This document shows positions 9,727 through 17,999 of a stretch of DNA of 64,000 bases, one piece after another. Location of the stretch: assembly GCA_003054695.1 (NCBI GenBank), contig QAZA01000023.1, positions 1 to 64,000 of the forward strand. Reading direction: 5' to 3'. The notes beneath the pieces are model-generated. The model was given only the letters and a program-made list of their open reading frames with translations, had not been told where the DNA came from and did not search any database. The position numbers and the translations under genes are program-made. Numbering within the stretch: the first letter of the stretch is position 1; each line of letters begins with the position of its first letter. This DNA is from Verrucomicrobia bacterium LW23 (GTDB taxonomy: Bacteria > Verrucomicrobiota > Verrucomicrobiia > Methylacidiphilales > UBA1321).

Positions 9727-9780
9727 GTGCTTGCTGCCGGTGGGTTTAGCCCCATCGACATAACGATTGCACACAACGTA

Positions 9781-9836
9781 CGCCATCAGCTACCCTTTCG
9801 CTATGAAAGGTGTAAGCTGATGGCGTATTTGTGTTT
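9781..9836 (+). terminator. Intrinsic terminator after tsf
   Basis: An 11-bp perfect stem CGCCATCAGCT/AGCTGATGGCG (9781-9791 and 9815-9825) has a second pairing inside its loop (CCCTTTC with GAAAGG). It is followed by TATTTGTGTTT, a weak T-rich run. The position 55 bases after the tsf stop supports a terminator of the rpsB-tsf unit. Confidence 0.6.
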
Positions 9837-9876
9837 AAAGGCAGTGCAGCAAAGTCCACGGCCTCGCCCCCATTCC

Positions 9877-9912
9877 GAAACTTGGTGCCTTTGTGCCTTG
9901 GTGGCTAATCCC
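9877..9912 (-). repeat. Single arm of the periodic AACCACxAAG intergenic repeat
   Basis: On the minus strand the segment reads TTAGCCACCAAGGCACAAAG followed by GCACCAAGTTTC. It shares the roughly 9-10-base rhythm of the arms at 17.9, 51.4 and 58.0 kb. No opposite arm is visible nearby, so this may be a decayed or one-armed copy. The rest of the spacer 9837-10043 shows no gene. Confidence 0.6.
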
Positions 9913-10043
9913 CTTTGCTCCGCCTTTTCTTGATGAAACTCGAGGAAGATCCCCGCTCCATCGATTTCTGAAAATCTCTGAGCGAGAAGCCCCATCTTTC
10001 GACTCGCAACGCCCTCGCAAATCCGTAAACTTGCGTCGTTGCC

Positions 10044-11516
10044 ATGACGTCGCCCGCCGCCATCCCCGCCGCCGCCTACAAAAAGACGCTCTTCCTCAAC
10101 CCACCGTCCTGGCAAGGGTTTGACGGCGGCGCCGGCTCCCGCTACCAGGCCAAACGCGAGGTCCGCTCCTTCTGGTTCCCCACGTGGCTGGCCCAGCCCG
10201 CGGCGCTAATACCTGGCAGCAAACTGGTGGACGCCCCGCCGCATGACGTTACGCGCGAACAAGTTGTGGCGATGGCGCGCGACTACGAGCTCGTCATCAT
10301 CCACACCAGCTCCCCCACCCTGCGCGGCGACGCCGAGCTGACCGAGGCCCTTAAAAACGCAAAGCCGGACCTCCTGGTCGGCTTCGTCGGCGCCCAGGCC
10401 GCCGTGCTGCCGGACGCCACCCTCGCCGCCTCCGAAGCCATCGACTTTGTCTGCCGCCGCGAGTTCGACTTCACCTGTCAGGATCTAGCCAAAGGCTTGC
10501 CGCTCAAGCAGATAGCCGGCATCAGCTGGCGCGACCGCTCCGCCGCAGGCGCGCCGACCGTCCACAATCCGGAGCGCGAGCTCATCCATAACTTCGACGA
10601 ACTGCCGAGCGTCATGGACGTCTATAAGCGCGATCTCGTCATCGAGAACTACGCGATAGGCTACCTGCGCCATCCCTACCTCTCCCACTACACCGGCCGC
10701 GGCTGCCCCGCCCAGTGCACCTTTTGCCTCTGGCCGCAAACCGTTGGCGGGCACCAGTATAGGGCGAAATCGCCGGCGGCTGTGGCGGCGGAGATGGCGT
10801 ACGCAAAGAAGCTTTTCCCCCAGGTCAAAGAGTTCTTTTTTGACGACGACACCTTCACCGCCCACGGCCCCCGCGTCCGCCAGATCGCACCGGAGCTCGG
10901 CAAACTCGGCATCATGTGGAGCTGCAACGCCCGCGCCAACGTGCCGTACGAGACACTTAAAGTGATGCGCGACAACGGCTTGCGACTCATCCTTGTTGGC
11001 TACGAAAGCGGCAGCCAGCACATCCTGGACAACATCAAAAAAGGGGTGCGCCTGGAAACCGCTCGCGAGTTCACCAAAAATTGTAAAAAACTCGGAATCA
11101 CCATCCACGGCACCTTCATCCTCGGCCTCCCCGGCGAAACACGCGAGACCCTGCGCGAAACCATCCGCTTTGCCCAGGAGATGGACCCGTTTTCCATGCA
11201 GGTAAGCCTGGCCGCCCCCTACCCCGGCACCGAGCTTTACCGTCAAGCCATCGAAAACGGCTGGTTCGGCGAAGACACCGCCGCCATGCTCGACGAGCGC
11301 GGCCAGCAAACGGCCGTCCTGCAATATAAAGACCTAAGCCGCAAAGAGATATTCGACGCGCTGGAGCAATTCTACCGCTCCTACTACTTCCGCCTCCGCC
11401 CCATCTCCCGCATCGTCTGGAGCATGCTGCAGGACCGCCAGGAAATGAAACGCCGCCTGCGCGAAGCCTCCGAATTCTTTGCCTTCCTTAAATCCCGCCG
11501 CACCAGCGCCGCATAG
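10044..11516 (+). CDS. hpnJ: B12-binding radical SAM protein, HpnJ type (hopanoid side-chain enzyme)
   Basis: The 490-residue protein starts with a segment typical of HpnJ (KTLFLNPPS, GFDGGAGSRYQAKRE, SFWFPTWLAQPAAL), followed by a cobalamin-binding-like domain (about 50-150). The radical SAM domain has the cluster-binding cysteines C221, C225 and C228 (GCPAQCTFCLWPQTVGG) and later ETLRETIRFAQEMDP. HpnJ is known to build the cyclitol ether head group of bacteriohopanepolyols. No other hopanoid gene is in the window, so its partners, such as squalene-hopene cyclase, must be elsewhere or absent. The family call rests on the N-terminal block; another B12 radical SAM role cannot be excluded. Confidence 0.8.
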   Translation: MTSPAAIPAAAYKKTLFLNPPSWQGFDGGAGSRYQAKREVRSFWFPTWLAQPAALIPGSKLVDAPPHDVTREQVVAMARDYELVIIHTSSPTLRGDAELTEALKNAKPDLLVGFVGAQAAVLPDATLAASEAIDFVCRREFDFTCQDLAKGLPLKQIAGISWRDRSAAGAPTVHNPERELIHNFDELPSVMDVYKRDLVIENYAIGYLRHPYLSHYTGRGCPAQCTFCLWPQTVGGHQYRAKSPAAVAAEMAYAKKLFPQVKEFFFDDDTFTAHGPRVRQIAPELGKLGIMWSCNARANVPYETLKVMRDNGLRLILVGYESGSQHILDNIKKGVRLETAREFTKNCKKLGITIHGTFILGLPGETRETLRETIRFAQEMDPFSMQVSLAAPYPGTELYRQAIENGWFGEDTAAMLDERGQQTAVLQYKDLSRKEIFDALEQFYRSYYFRLRPISRIVWSMLQDRQEMKRRLREASEFFAFLKSRRTSAA

Positions 11517-11519
11517 ACC

Positions 11520-11538
11520 AGGGACATGTAATGTCCCT
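11520..11538. repeat. Small palindrome AGGGACAT-GTA-ATGTCCCT
   Basis: A perfect 8-bp inverted repeat begins four bases after the hpnJ stop. The same GGGACAT core recurs within the larger palindrome between gatA and gatB (13424-13440). It could form a hairpin in the transcript end, but no T-run follows. Confidence 0.6.
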
Positions 11539-11655
11539 GCCTGCCGGCGCGCGCAAACGGATAAAATGCTTGTCGCGCCTCTCTGCGCTTGGTTTAATCA
11601 CACCCTTCCGGGTGCCGGGGCGGCATCGGGGTTATTACTCTATTCTAAATTTCCC

Positions 11656-11943
11656 ATGTCCTCGCAAGGCATTGATGTTCAATATGTAGCGGACCTCGCG
11701 CGTCTCAGGCTCAGCGCGGATGAGGTAGCCACGTTCCAAAAACAGCTCTCGGATATCCTGGGCTATGTCGACCAGCTGCAAAAGGTGGATGTCTCCAGTG
11801 TGGAGGCGATAACTGCCTCCGCCCCAACAAGTAACAACTTGCGCACCGACGAGCTCAAACCGAGCATCTCCGCCGAGGAAGCGCTGGCCAACGCGCCCGT
11901 GCAGTCCGACAACCTGTTTATTGTCCCCCGGATGGTTGAATAA
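11656..11943 (+). CDS. gatC: Asp/Glu-tRNA amidotransferase subunit C
   Basis: GatC (95 aa) holds the GatA-GatB complex together. Family features are VQYVADLARLRLSADEVATF near the start, ILGYVDQLQKVDVSSVE and the LRTDELKP / ALANAP / FIVPRMVE ending. The upstream open frame begins earlier, but homology starts at MSSQGIDVQYV, so 11656 is used. The stop codon is directly followed by the gatA ATG, which implies translational coupling. GatCAB makes Gln-tRNA(Gln) or Asn-tRNA(Asn) by amidating mischarged tRNAs. Confidence 0.95.
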   Translation: MSSQGIDVQYVADLARLRLSADEVATFQKQLSDILGYVDQLQKVDVSSVEAITASAPTSNNLRTDELKPSISAEEALANAPVQSDNLFIVPRMVE

Positions 11944-13398
11944 ATGAGCATGATCCACTTCTCCGTTACCGCGCTACGTAAACAGTTGGCAGCCAAGGAA
12001 ATAAGCCCCGTCGAAGTCGTCGACGCCCTGCTCGCCCGCATCGAAGCGATCGATCCGCAGGTGAAAGCCTACCTGCACGTGGACGCGGCTGCCGCGCGCG
12101 AAGCCGCCAAGTCCGCCGACGTAACCAGGCCGCTCGGCGGCGTGCCGATCGCCATCAAGGACGTGCTCAACGTGAAAGGCGATCCGTGCACCTGCGCGTC
12201 TAAAATACTGAAAGGATACATCGCGCCGTACGACGCCACGACGATCGGCAAGCTGCGCGACGCCGGAGCTATCTTGTTGGGCCGCACCAACATGGACGAA
12301 TTTGCAATGGGCTCCAGCACCGAGAATTCCAGCTGGGGAAGCACGCGCAACCCGTGGTCGCTCGCCCACATCCCTGGCGGTTCGTCGGGCGGTTCCGCCG
12401 CGGCCGTCGGCGCGCATGAGGCATTTGCGGCGCTCGGCTCAGACACGGGTGGCTCCATCCGCCAGCCCGCCGCCCTGTGCGGTTGCGTGGGGCTTAAGCC
12501 GACGTATGGACGTGTCTCGCGTTTTGGCCTGGTGGCATTCGCGTCGTCGCTGGATCAGATTGGTCCGTTTACGAAAACCGTTGAAGATGCGGCACTTCTG
12601 ATGAATGTGCTGAGTGGTCACGACCCCCTGGACAACACAAGCTCGCGCCAGCAGGTGCCCGACCTTACGGCGCGCCTTACTGGCGACATCAAGGGGATGA
12701 AGCTTGGCGTGCCCAAGGAGTATTTCATCGAAGGCATTGACCCACAGGTAGATGCAGCGGTTAAGGCTGCAATCGCTAAATATCAGGAGCTGGGCGCCGA
12801 AATTGTCGAAATCTCGCTTCCGCACACGGAGCACGCGGTCGCCGTCTACTACATCCTCGCCACCGCCGAAGCCTCCGCCAACCTGGCGCGCTTTGACGGC
12901 GTGCGCTATGGAACCCGCGCCGAGAAGCCGACGGGCGTGCTGGACATGTACGGCCGTACCCGCGCCGAGGGCTTCGGCCCCGAGGTAAAGCGCCGCATTA
13001 TCCTCGGCACCTACGTGCTGAGCAGCGGCTACGCCGACGCCTATTACAAGCACGCGCAAAAGGTGCAGGAGCTGATCCGCCAGGACTTCCACAAGGCGTT
13101 TGAAAAGGTGGACGCGATCCTCACGCCGACCTCCCCAACAGCCGCGTTCAAAGCCGGGGAGCGCACGGCCAGCCCGCTGCAAATGTATCTGGCGGATATC
13201 TTTACGATTGCGGTGAACCTTGCCGGCGTGTGCGGCATCTCCCTGCCGTGCGGCTTTACAATGCCCGAGGGCGACACGCCGCGGCTGCCGATTGGCCTGC
13301 AGATTATCGGGCCGAACTGGGGCGAGGAGACGATCCTCCGCGCGGGGCATGCTTACGAGCAAAGCACCGGCTGGCACAAGGAGTTGCCGCCCATCTAG
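11944..13398 (+). CDS. gatA: Asp/Glu-tRNA amidotransferase subunit A
   Basis: GatA (484 aa) is the glutaminase subunit, releasing ammonia from glutamine. The amidase-signature triad is complete: Lys72 (GVPIAIKDVL), the cis-Ser147 (GGSSGGSAAAV) and the nucleophile Ser171 (GSDTGGSIRQPA). The spacing between these matches known GatA proteins. The gene follows gatC without a gap and precedes gatB by 120 bases, which include a large palindrome. The C-terminal part (GLQIIGPNWGEETILRAG) is normal, and length is as expected. Confidence 0.97.
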   Translation: MSMIHFSVTALRKQLAAKEISPVEVVDALLARIEAIDPQVKAYLHVDAAAAREAAKSADVTRPLGGVPIAIKDVLNVKGDPCTCASKILKGYIAPYDATTIGKLRDAGAILLGRTNMDEFAMGSSTENSSWGSTRNPWSLAHIPGGSSGGSAAAVGAHEAFAALGSDTGGSIRQPAALCGCVGLKPTYGRVSRFGLVAFASSLDQIGPFTKTVEDAALLMNVLSGHDPLDNTSSRQQVPDLTARLTGDIKGMKLGVPKEYFIEGIDPQVDAAVKAAIAKYQELGAEIVEISLPHTEHAVAVYYILATAEASANLARFDGVRYGTRAEKPTGVLDMYGRTRAEGFGPEVKRRIILGTYVLSSGYADAYYKHAQKVQELIRQDFHKAFEKVDAILTPTSPTAAFKAGERTASPLQMYLADIFTIAVNLAGVCGISLPCGFTMPEGDTPRLPIGLQIIGPNWGEETILRAGHAYEQSTGWHKELPPI

Positions 13399-13405
13399 CC
13401 CTCCG

Positions 13406-13458
13406 GAGACATTGCGTGTCCCTGGGACATGCATTGTCCCTGAGACACGCAATGTCTC
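13406..13458. repeat. Large palindrome between gatA and gatB
   Basis: Outer arms GAGACATTGCGTGTC (13406-13420) and GACACGCAATGTCTC (13444-13458) are perfect complements over 15 bp. Inside is a second stem, GGGACA/TGTCCC (13424-13429 and 13435-13440). The 3' side continues into TTTCTCACTTTCTC. It could be an intrinsic terminator that reduces gatB expression, or a repeat insertion. The inner core is shared with the palindrome at 11520. Confidence 0.7.
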
Positions 13459-13518
13459 TTTCTCACTTTCTCTGAATCCCATCTCTTTCTCTCACAACAT
13501 CTTAACTCGCCTGGCTTT

Positions 13519-14979
13519 ATGGAATACGAAGCGGTTATCGGCCTGGAAGTACACGTCCAGCTCAAGACAAACACGAAGATGTTTTGCGGCTGTATTAACA
13601 AGTACGGCGGCCTGCCCAACACGCATGTGTGCCCCATCTGCCTGGGCATGCCGGGGGTGATGCCGACGCCGAACCACGATGCGGTGGTGAAGACGATTTT
13701 GACCGGGCTGATGCTGGAGTGCAATATCGCGACGCGTTGTAAGTTCGACCGCAAGAACTACTTCTATCCGGACATGCCGAAGAATTACCAGATTAGCCAG
13801 TACGACGAGCCGCTGTGCGAAGGCGGCGCCGTAACGCTGAATCTGCTTGCCTACCCCAAGGATGCGCAGAAGCTGGAGACGACGGTGGTGGACAAGAAGG
13901 TGCGCCTGGTGCGCATTCACCTGGAGGAGGACGTTGCGAAGAGCCAGCACGACGAGGGCCAGAGCGGCGTCGATTTCAACCGCGCCGGAACACCGCTGAT
14001 GGAAATTGTGAGCGAGGCCGATATGCGCACGCCCGAAGAGGCGTTTGCGTATCTCACTGCGCTTAAACAGATTCTGATTTATGGCAACGTGAGCGACGCC
14101 GACATGGAGAAGGGGCAGCTGCGTTGCGACGTGAATGTCTCCGTGCGGCCCAAGGGTCAGGAAAAATTTGGAACCAAGTGCGAGATCAAGAATCTGAACT
14201 CGATCAGCGCGGTTCGCCGCTCGCTTAAGTACGAGATTGACAGGCAGATAGAAGTGGTGAGCGAAGGCGGCACCATCCGCCAGGAAACCCGCCGCTGGAA
14301 CGATGTGAAGGGTGAAACCGCCGTGATGCGCATTAAGGAACAGGCGCACGACTACCGCTACTTTCCCGAGCCGGATCTGCTGCCGCTGAACACCAGCCTG
14401 GGCCTGCGCTCGGAAGCCGAAGTGCTGATGCCCGAGCTGCCCTCCGCAAAGAAGGCGCGCCTGGCCACGCAGTACGGCGTAAGCGAGTACCAGGCGAGCG
14501 TGCTGTCGTCGGAAGTGGCTCTGGCCGACTACTTTGAGAAGGCGGCGGAAGCTGCGAAGGACAAGGGGCTCGTCGCGAATTTTCTGCTGAACGACTACCT
14601 GGCGATCAACTCGGACCTCTCGACGATCGCGGTGCCAGCACCATGGTTCTCGGAGCTGGCCAACGAGCTGACGGCCGGGAAGATCAACAGCAAGCAGGCC
14701 AAGGAAGTGTTCGGGCTGATGGTGAGCGATAATCCCGGCAACCTGACGCCGTTGGAAATCATTAAGGCTAAAGGCTTTGTGCAGGTGACCGACACCGGCG
14801 CGCTGGAGGCGTGGTGCGACCAGGCCATCGCCAATGGCGCGCGCAGCGTGGCCGATTACAAGGCCGGCAAGGTGGCGGCGCTGAACGCGCTGAAGGGCCA
14901 GGTGATGAAGCTGAGCAAAGGCCAGGCGAATCCGCAGACGGTCGGGGAGATTCTGGAGCAGAAGCTTAAAGCGTTGTAG
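13519..14979 (+). CDS. gatB: Asp/Glu-tRNA amidotransferase subunit B
   Basis: GatB (486 aa) binds the mischarged tRNA and activates it for amidation. It opens with YEAVIGLEVHVQLKTNTKMF and has the family's Cys pairs (MFCGC, CPICLGMPG), which bind zinc in known structures, then YFYPDMPKNYQISQYDEPL, GVDFNRAGTPLMEIVSE and CDVNVSVRP. The C-terminal YqeY-like helical domain (about 330-486) ends GEILEQKLKAL. Length is standard. The gene ends 27 bases from the convergent EcsC-like gene, with no terminator between them. Confidence 0.97.
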   Translation: MEYEAVIGLEVHVQLKTNTKMFCGCINKYGGLPNTHVCPICLGMPGVMPTPNHDAVVKTILTGLMLECNIATRCKFDRKNYFYPDMPKNYQISQYDEPLCEGGAVTLNLLAYPKDAQKLETTVVDKKVRLVRIHLEEDVAKSQHDEGQSGVDFNRAGTPLMEIVSEADMRTPEEAFAYLTALKQILIYGNVSDADMEKGQLRCDVNVSVRPKGQEKFGTKCEIKNLNSISAVRRSLKYEIDRQIEVVSEGGTIRQETRRWNDVKGETAVMRIKEQAHDYRYFPEPDLLPLNTSLGLRSEAEVLMPELPSAKKARLATQYGVSEYQASVLSSEVALADYFEKAAEAAKDKGLVANFLLNDYLAINSDLSTIAVPAPWFSELANELTAGKINSKQAKEVFGLMVSDNPGNLTPLEIIKAKGFVQVTDTGALEAWCDQAIANGARSVADYKAGKVAALNALKGQVMKLSKGQANPQTVGEILEQKLKAL

Positions 14980-15006
14980 CACAAACGTTTACACTTGCAC
15001 CAACGC

Positions 15007-15687
15007 CTACGCCTGCGTCTGCGCCACAAGCACTTCCCTGGCTGTCGCCGCGATGGTTTTGGTGGATTTGTAGTCGACGATTCCACCGATAACGCCGCCG
15101 GCCAGGGGGAGCATTTTGCCAAAGGAGACCAGGCCGGTTTGGCCAAATTTGGTGAGGAGACGGGCGCCTACAATAAGGTTGATCCTTTTCAGTACCTCCA
15201 CGGAGATGCGCTGCACGCCGGCGTAAGCCATCTTTTTGCCGAGGACAATGCCGGCTTTGCCGATGATGCCGCCGGCGGCGGCGCCGGTAAGACAGATGTA
15301 GCAGAGCGTCTTAACTTGTTCATCCTTAACATCATAGCCACGCATGTGCGCGATGGCGGCGACCATGCGCACCTGCATATAGATGACGCTGCTGATGTTG
15401 GCCGGGATGGTTAGCGGTGCAAACAGGAAGCCCGGGGGCAGGCCGAGCAGGATGCCCGAGGTGGTGCACTGGGCAATTTGCCAGGAGATGAGGGAATCGA
15501 TCTTCTTTTCCAGGTCGCCCTCCTTCTTAAGATACGTGGCGGCAAGCTCTTGCGCGCAGGGGATGGGGTTGCCTTCGGTGATGGCTTTGGCGTAGGCGAA
15601 GTCCAGGATTTGCAGGACGAAGTCGGGCGTCATGCCGGGCTTACTGGCGTCGGCAGCGGCTGATCCGGCGGGCGGTTCGTCTTGCAT
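15007..15687 (-). CDS. EcsC-family membrane-associated protein
   Basis: The 226-residue protein has an N-terminal helical part, then hydrophobic Gly-rich stretches: SGILLGLPPGFLFAPLTIPA (about 80-99), YICLTGAAAGGIIGKAGIVL and MLPLAGGVIGGIVDYKST. The pattern, with a conserved MQVRMVAAIAHMRGYDV segment, fits the EcsC family, whose molecular role is not established. The ATG at 15687 starts the protein with an acidic, Pro/Ala-rich stretch. It stands alone between gatB and the oxidoreductase gene. A different hydrophobic family is possible. Confidence 0.65.
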   Translation of the reverse strand: MQDEPPAGSAAADASKPGMTPDFVLQILDFAYAKAITEGNPIPCAQELAATYLKKEGDLEKKIDSLISWQIAQCTTSGILLGLPPGFLFAPLTIPANISSVIYMQVRMVAAIAHMRGYDVKDEQVKTLCYICLTGAAAGGIIGKAGIVLGKKMAYAGVQRISVEVLKRINLIVGARLLTKFGQTGLVSFGKMLPLAGGVIGGIVDYKSTKTIAATAREVLVAQTQA

Positions 15688-15811
15688 GAAAGCGATGCTA
15701 TGGAGAGGGGCGGAGCTGTGTCAATGGGAGTTGCTTAGCGGTAAAAATGTTACATTACTGTCATGGGTGGAGATTCTGTCCTCCACTTGGGACTTCCATT
15801 TAGAAAAAGAG

Positions 15812-15846
15812 ACGGCCTGAGCGGAGCTAACCTCCGCACAGGCCGT
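15812..15846 (-). terminator. Intrinsic terminator after the 15.9-17.0 kb oxidoreductase gene
   Basis: On the minus strand, ACGGCCTG...CAGGCCGT encloses GCGGAG/CTCCGC with a small loop, followed by CTCTTTTTCT. The stem is long and GC-rich, and the T-run lies on the correct side, 28 bases after the stop codon of the minus-strand gene. Confidence 0.8.
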
Positions 15847-15874
15847 GATGCTTTATTTGTTGTGGAGGAGCAAC

Positions 15875-16966
15875 TTATGCGCCCGCGGTGGCCTTCGCCG
15901 TCGCCTCCGCCACCAGCTGGCAGCGGATGCAGAGCTCGGCGGCTTTGAAGGCGTGGGCCTGGGTCATGGCGTTTTCGGTACGGTTCAGGCAGTCCAGGAT
16001 GAGTTGGCCGAAGTAAGGGTAGCCGACTTTGCCGGTGAGGGACATGTGCTGGGTGCCTTCGTCGGTGATGAGGTAGAGCTGGTTGCCTTCGCCGTCGCGG
16101 GCCACGTCGATGTATTTGCGCAGCTCGATGTAGCCTTTGGTGCCGAGGATGAAGGTGCGGCCGTCGCCCCAGGTGCCGAGGCCGGCGGGCGTGAACCAGT
16201 CGACGCGGTAGTGGCTGGTGGCGCCGTTGTTGCCCAGCAGGCTGGCTTGGCCAAAGTCTTCCAGCTCAGGGTGTTCCGGGTTGGCAAAGTTGCCGACGGT
16301 GGCGCTGATGACCTCGGCGTCGGTGGCGCCGCTGTAGTGGAGGAACTGCTCGATCTGGTGGCTGCCGATGTCCGTAAGAATGCCGCCGTACTGCTCCTTG
16401 TTAAAGAACCACGACGGGCGGCCGGCGGCGCCGAGGCGGTGCGGGCCCATGCCGATGACGTTGACGACTTTGCCGATGGCGCCGCTGTGGACGAGGTCGC
16501 CGGCGTACATGGCGCATTCCACGTGCAGGCGCTCGCTGAAGTAAACGGCGTACTTCTTGCCGGTCTTTTCCACCGCAACCTTCGCGGCATCAAGCTGTTC
16601 GAGCGAGGTGAAGGGGGTTTTGTCGGTGAAGTAGTCCTTGCCGGATTCCATGACGCGGATGCCCAGGGGGCCGCGCAGGTTGGGGATGGCGGCGGCAGCG
16701 ACGAGCTTGACGTCGGCGTCATCGAGGATGGTCTCGAGGTTGGGGGCGACTTTGACGCCGGGGAAGTTTTTCTGGAAGGCTTCGACTTTCTTCGGGTCCG
16801 GGTCGTAGACCCAGCGGAGCTCGCCGCCGGCTTCGCTCAGGCCGTTGCACTGGCCATTGATGTGGCCGTGATCGAGCGCGGTGGCGGCGAAAACGAATTC
16901 GCCGGGTTTGACGACCGGGCTGGGTTTGCCCTTGGGGGCATAGTTCATGCCGTCGGATTTACTCAT
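15875..16966 (-). CDS. Gfo/Idh/MocA family oxidoreductase
   Basis: The 363-residue protein has a Rossmann-like N-terminal half (ATALDHGHINGQCNGLSEAG, WVYDPDPKKVEAF, VKLVAAAAIPNLRGPLG) and the family's second domain with GGILTDIGSHQIEQFLHYSG, equivalent to the GGG.L.D.G.H motif. The usual EKP motif reads DKTPF (near 116). Members oxidise sugars, inositols or related alcohols with NAD(P); the substrate is not predictable here. It lies 48 bases after a sugar-isomerase-like gene on the same strand and ends in a terminator, so the two may act on one pathway. Confidence 0.88.
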   Translation of the reverse strand: MSKSDGMNYAPKGKPSPVVKPGEFVFAATALDHGHINGQCNGLSEAGGELRWVYDPDPKKVEAFQKNFPGVKVAPNLETILDDADVKLVAAAAIPNLRGPLGIRVMESGKDYFTDKTPFTSLEQLDAAKVAVEKTGKKYAVYFSERLHVECAMYAGDLVHSGAIGKVVNVIGMGPHRLGAAGRPSWFFNKEQYGGILTDIGSHQIEQFLHYSGATDAEVISATVGNFANPEHPELEDFGQASLLGNNGATSHYRVDWFTPAGLGTWGDGRTFILGTKGYIELRKYIDVARDGEGNQLYLITDEGTQHMSLTGKVGYPYFGQLILDCLNRTENAMTQAHAFKAAELCIRCQLVAEATAKATAGA

Positions 16967-17014
16967 AAATAGCGTTTGCTTAAGGACTTATGCAAGTGCG
17001 TGAATCGCGGCAGG

Positions 17015-17788
17015 TTAGGAAACCAGGTTGTCGCGGGTGTACTCAAAGCTCATGCGGATCGAGTCGAACGGATCGCCCGGGCAGGTGTCTTGCTCGATGA
17101 TAAACCATTCCATACCAGCGGCTTCCGCGGCGGGGACGATCGCTTTCCAGTCCAGGTTGCCGTAGCCTACTTCCGCAAACTTGCCGCGGTCGGCGCCGAC
17201 GGGGAACGCGAAGTCCTTGGCGTGGAGGAGGGGGAGTCGGCCGGTGAGCTTTTTGCACCAGGCCACGTTGTCGCCGCCGCCGTATTGCACCCAGAAGGTG
17301 TCGATTTCGCCCTGCAAAAATTTGGGGTTGGTTTCGTCGTAGATCTTCTCCAGCAACGTTTTACCGCCAACGCGCGCGAATTCCGTGGCGTGGTTGTGGT
17401 AGGTGAGCACCTGGCCGGCGCTGGCGAGCACTTCGCCTGCTTTGTCGAGGTCCGCGATGAGGCTGGCGACGCTGGCTTCGTCGTCAAATTTGACGTCCGC
17501 CGGGTACGGGTAGGCGGTGTATTTGGTGCCAAGCTTGCTGAGGCGGGCGCTGACGGCCTGGGGATCCTTGCGGATGGTGTTGCCGTTCTCGTGCGTGGCG
17601 GCGCACACTAAGCCGTTGTCGTTGAGGATCTTGACGAGTTCCTCCTCGGGGATGGGGCCCATGCCGCTGACTTGCACGGCCTGGTAGCCGATTTCGCGCA
17701 CTTTCTTGAGGGTGGCGGCGATGTCGGCGGGGGTTTTGATGAAATCGCGCAGCGTGTAGAGCTGGATGGCGACCTGGGAGAGTTTCAT
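17015..17788 (-). CDS. Sugar phosphate isomerase/epimerase (xylose-isomerase-like TIM barrel)
   Basis: The 257-residue protein fits the AP-endonuclease-2/xylose-isomerase-like barrel: QVAIQLYTLRDFI at the start, REIGYQAVQVSG, LTYHNHATEF with a metal-ligand His, GEIDTFWVQYGG, LLHAKDF, and WFIIEQDTCPGDPFDSI at the end. These enzymes isomerise or epimerise sugars and inositol intermediates using a divalent metal. The start at 17788 was chosen because the extra upstream codons lie in the palindromic repeat and encode only repeat-derived sequence. It is flanked by two Gfo/Idh/MocA genes on the same strand, a common catabolic arrangement. Confidence 0.85.
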   Translation of the reverse strand: MKLSQVAIQLYTLRDFIKTPADIAATLKKVREIGYQAVQVSGMGPIPEEELVKILNDNGLVCAATHENGNTIRKDPQAVSARLSKLGTKYTAYPYPADVKFDDEASVASLIADLDKAGEVLASAGQVLTYHNHATEFARVGGKTLLEKIYDETNPKFLQGEIDTFWVQYGGGDNVAWCKKLTGRLPLLHAKDFAFPVGADRGKFAEVGYGNLDWKAIVPAAEAAGMEWFIIEQDTCPGDPFDSIRMSFEYTRDNLVS

Positions 17789-17832
17789 GAGGGGAGTTTT
17801 TAAGAAAGGGAAGTGCTGAGAACAGGGATTAT

Positions 17833-17937
17833 CCGAACCTTGGTGTCTTGGTGACTTGGTGGTTAAACTTCCTTCAAAACGCATTGCGTTTGAGAGAAGA
17901 GTTTAACCACCAAGTCACCAAGACACCAAGGTTCGGA
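17833..17937. repeat. Perfect 37-bp inverted repeat of the AACCACxAAG family
   Basis: Arms 17833-17869 and 17901-17937 are exact complements over 37 bases around a 31-base loop, which contains its own palindrome (AAACGCA-T-TGCGTTT). The arm reads GTTTAACCACCAAGTCACC, then AAGACACCAAGGTTCGG, with about 9-10-base periodicity. It lies between the isomerase start and the terminator of the upstream gene. Confidence 0.95.
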
Positions 17938-17943
17938 AGAAAA

Positions 17944-17992
17944 AAGCCCCGCGTCCCTTCCGCTGCACACGGCGAAAGGGGAAACGGGGCTT
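17944..17992 (-). terminator. Intrinsic terminator after the 18.0-19.2 kb oxidoreductase gene
   Basis: On the minus strand, AAGCCCCG...CGGGGCTT encloses a second near-perfect stem (CCCTTTCGC with GCGGAAGGG), followed immediately by TTTTTTCTTCC. It begins eight bases after the stop codon. This would separate transcription of this oxidoreductase from the isomerase downstream. Confidence 0.88.
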
Positions 17993-17999
17993 CGCTTCA

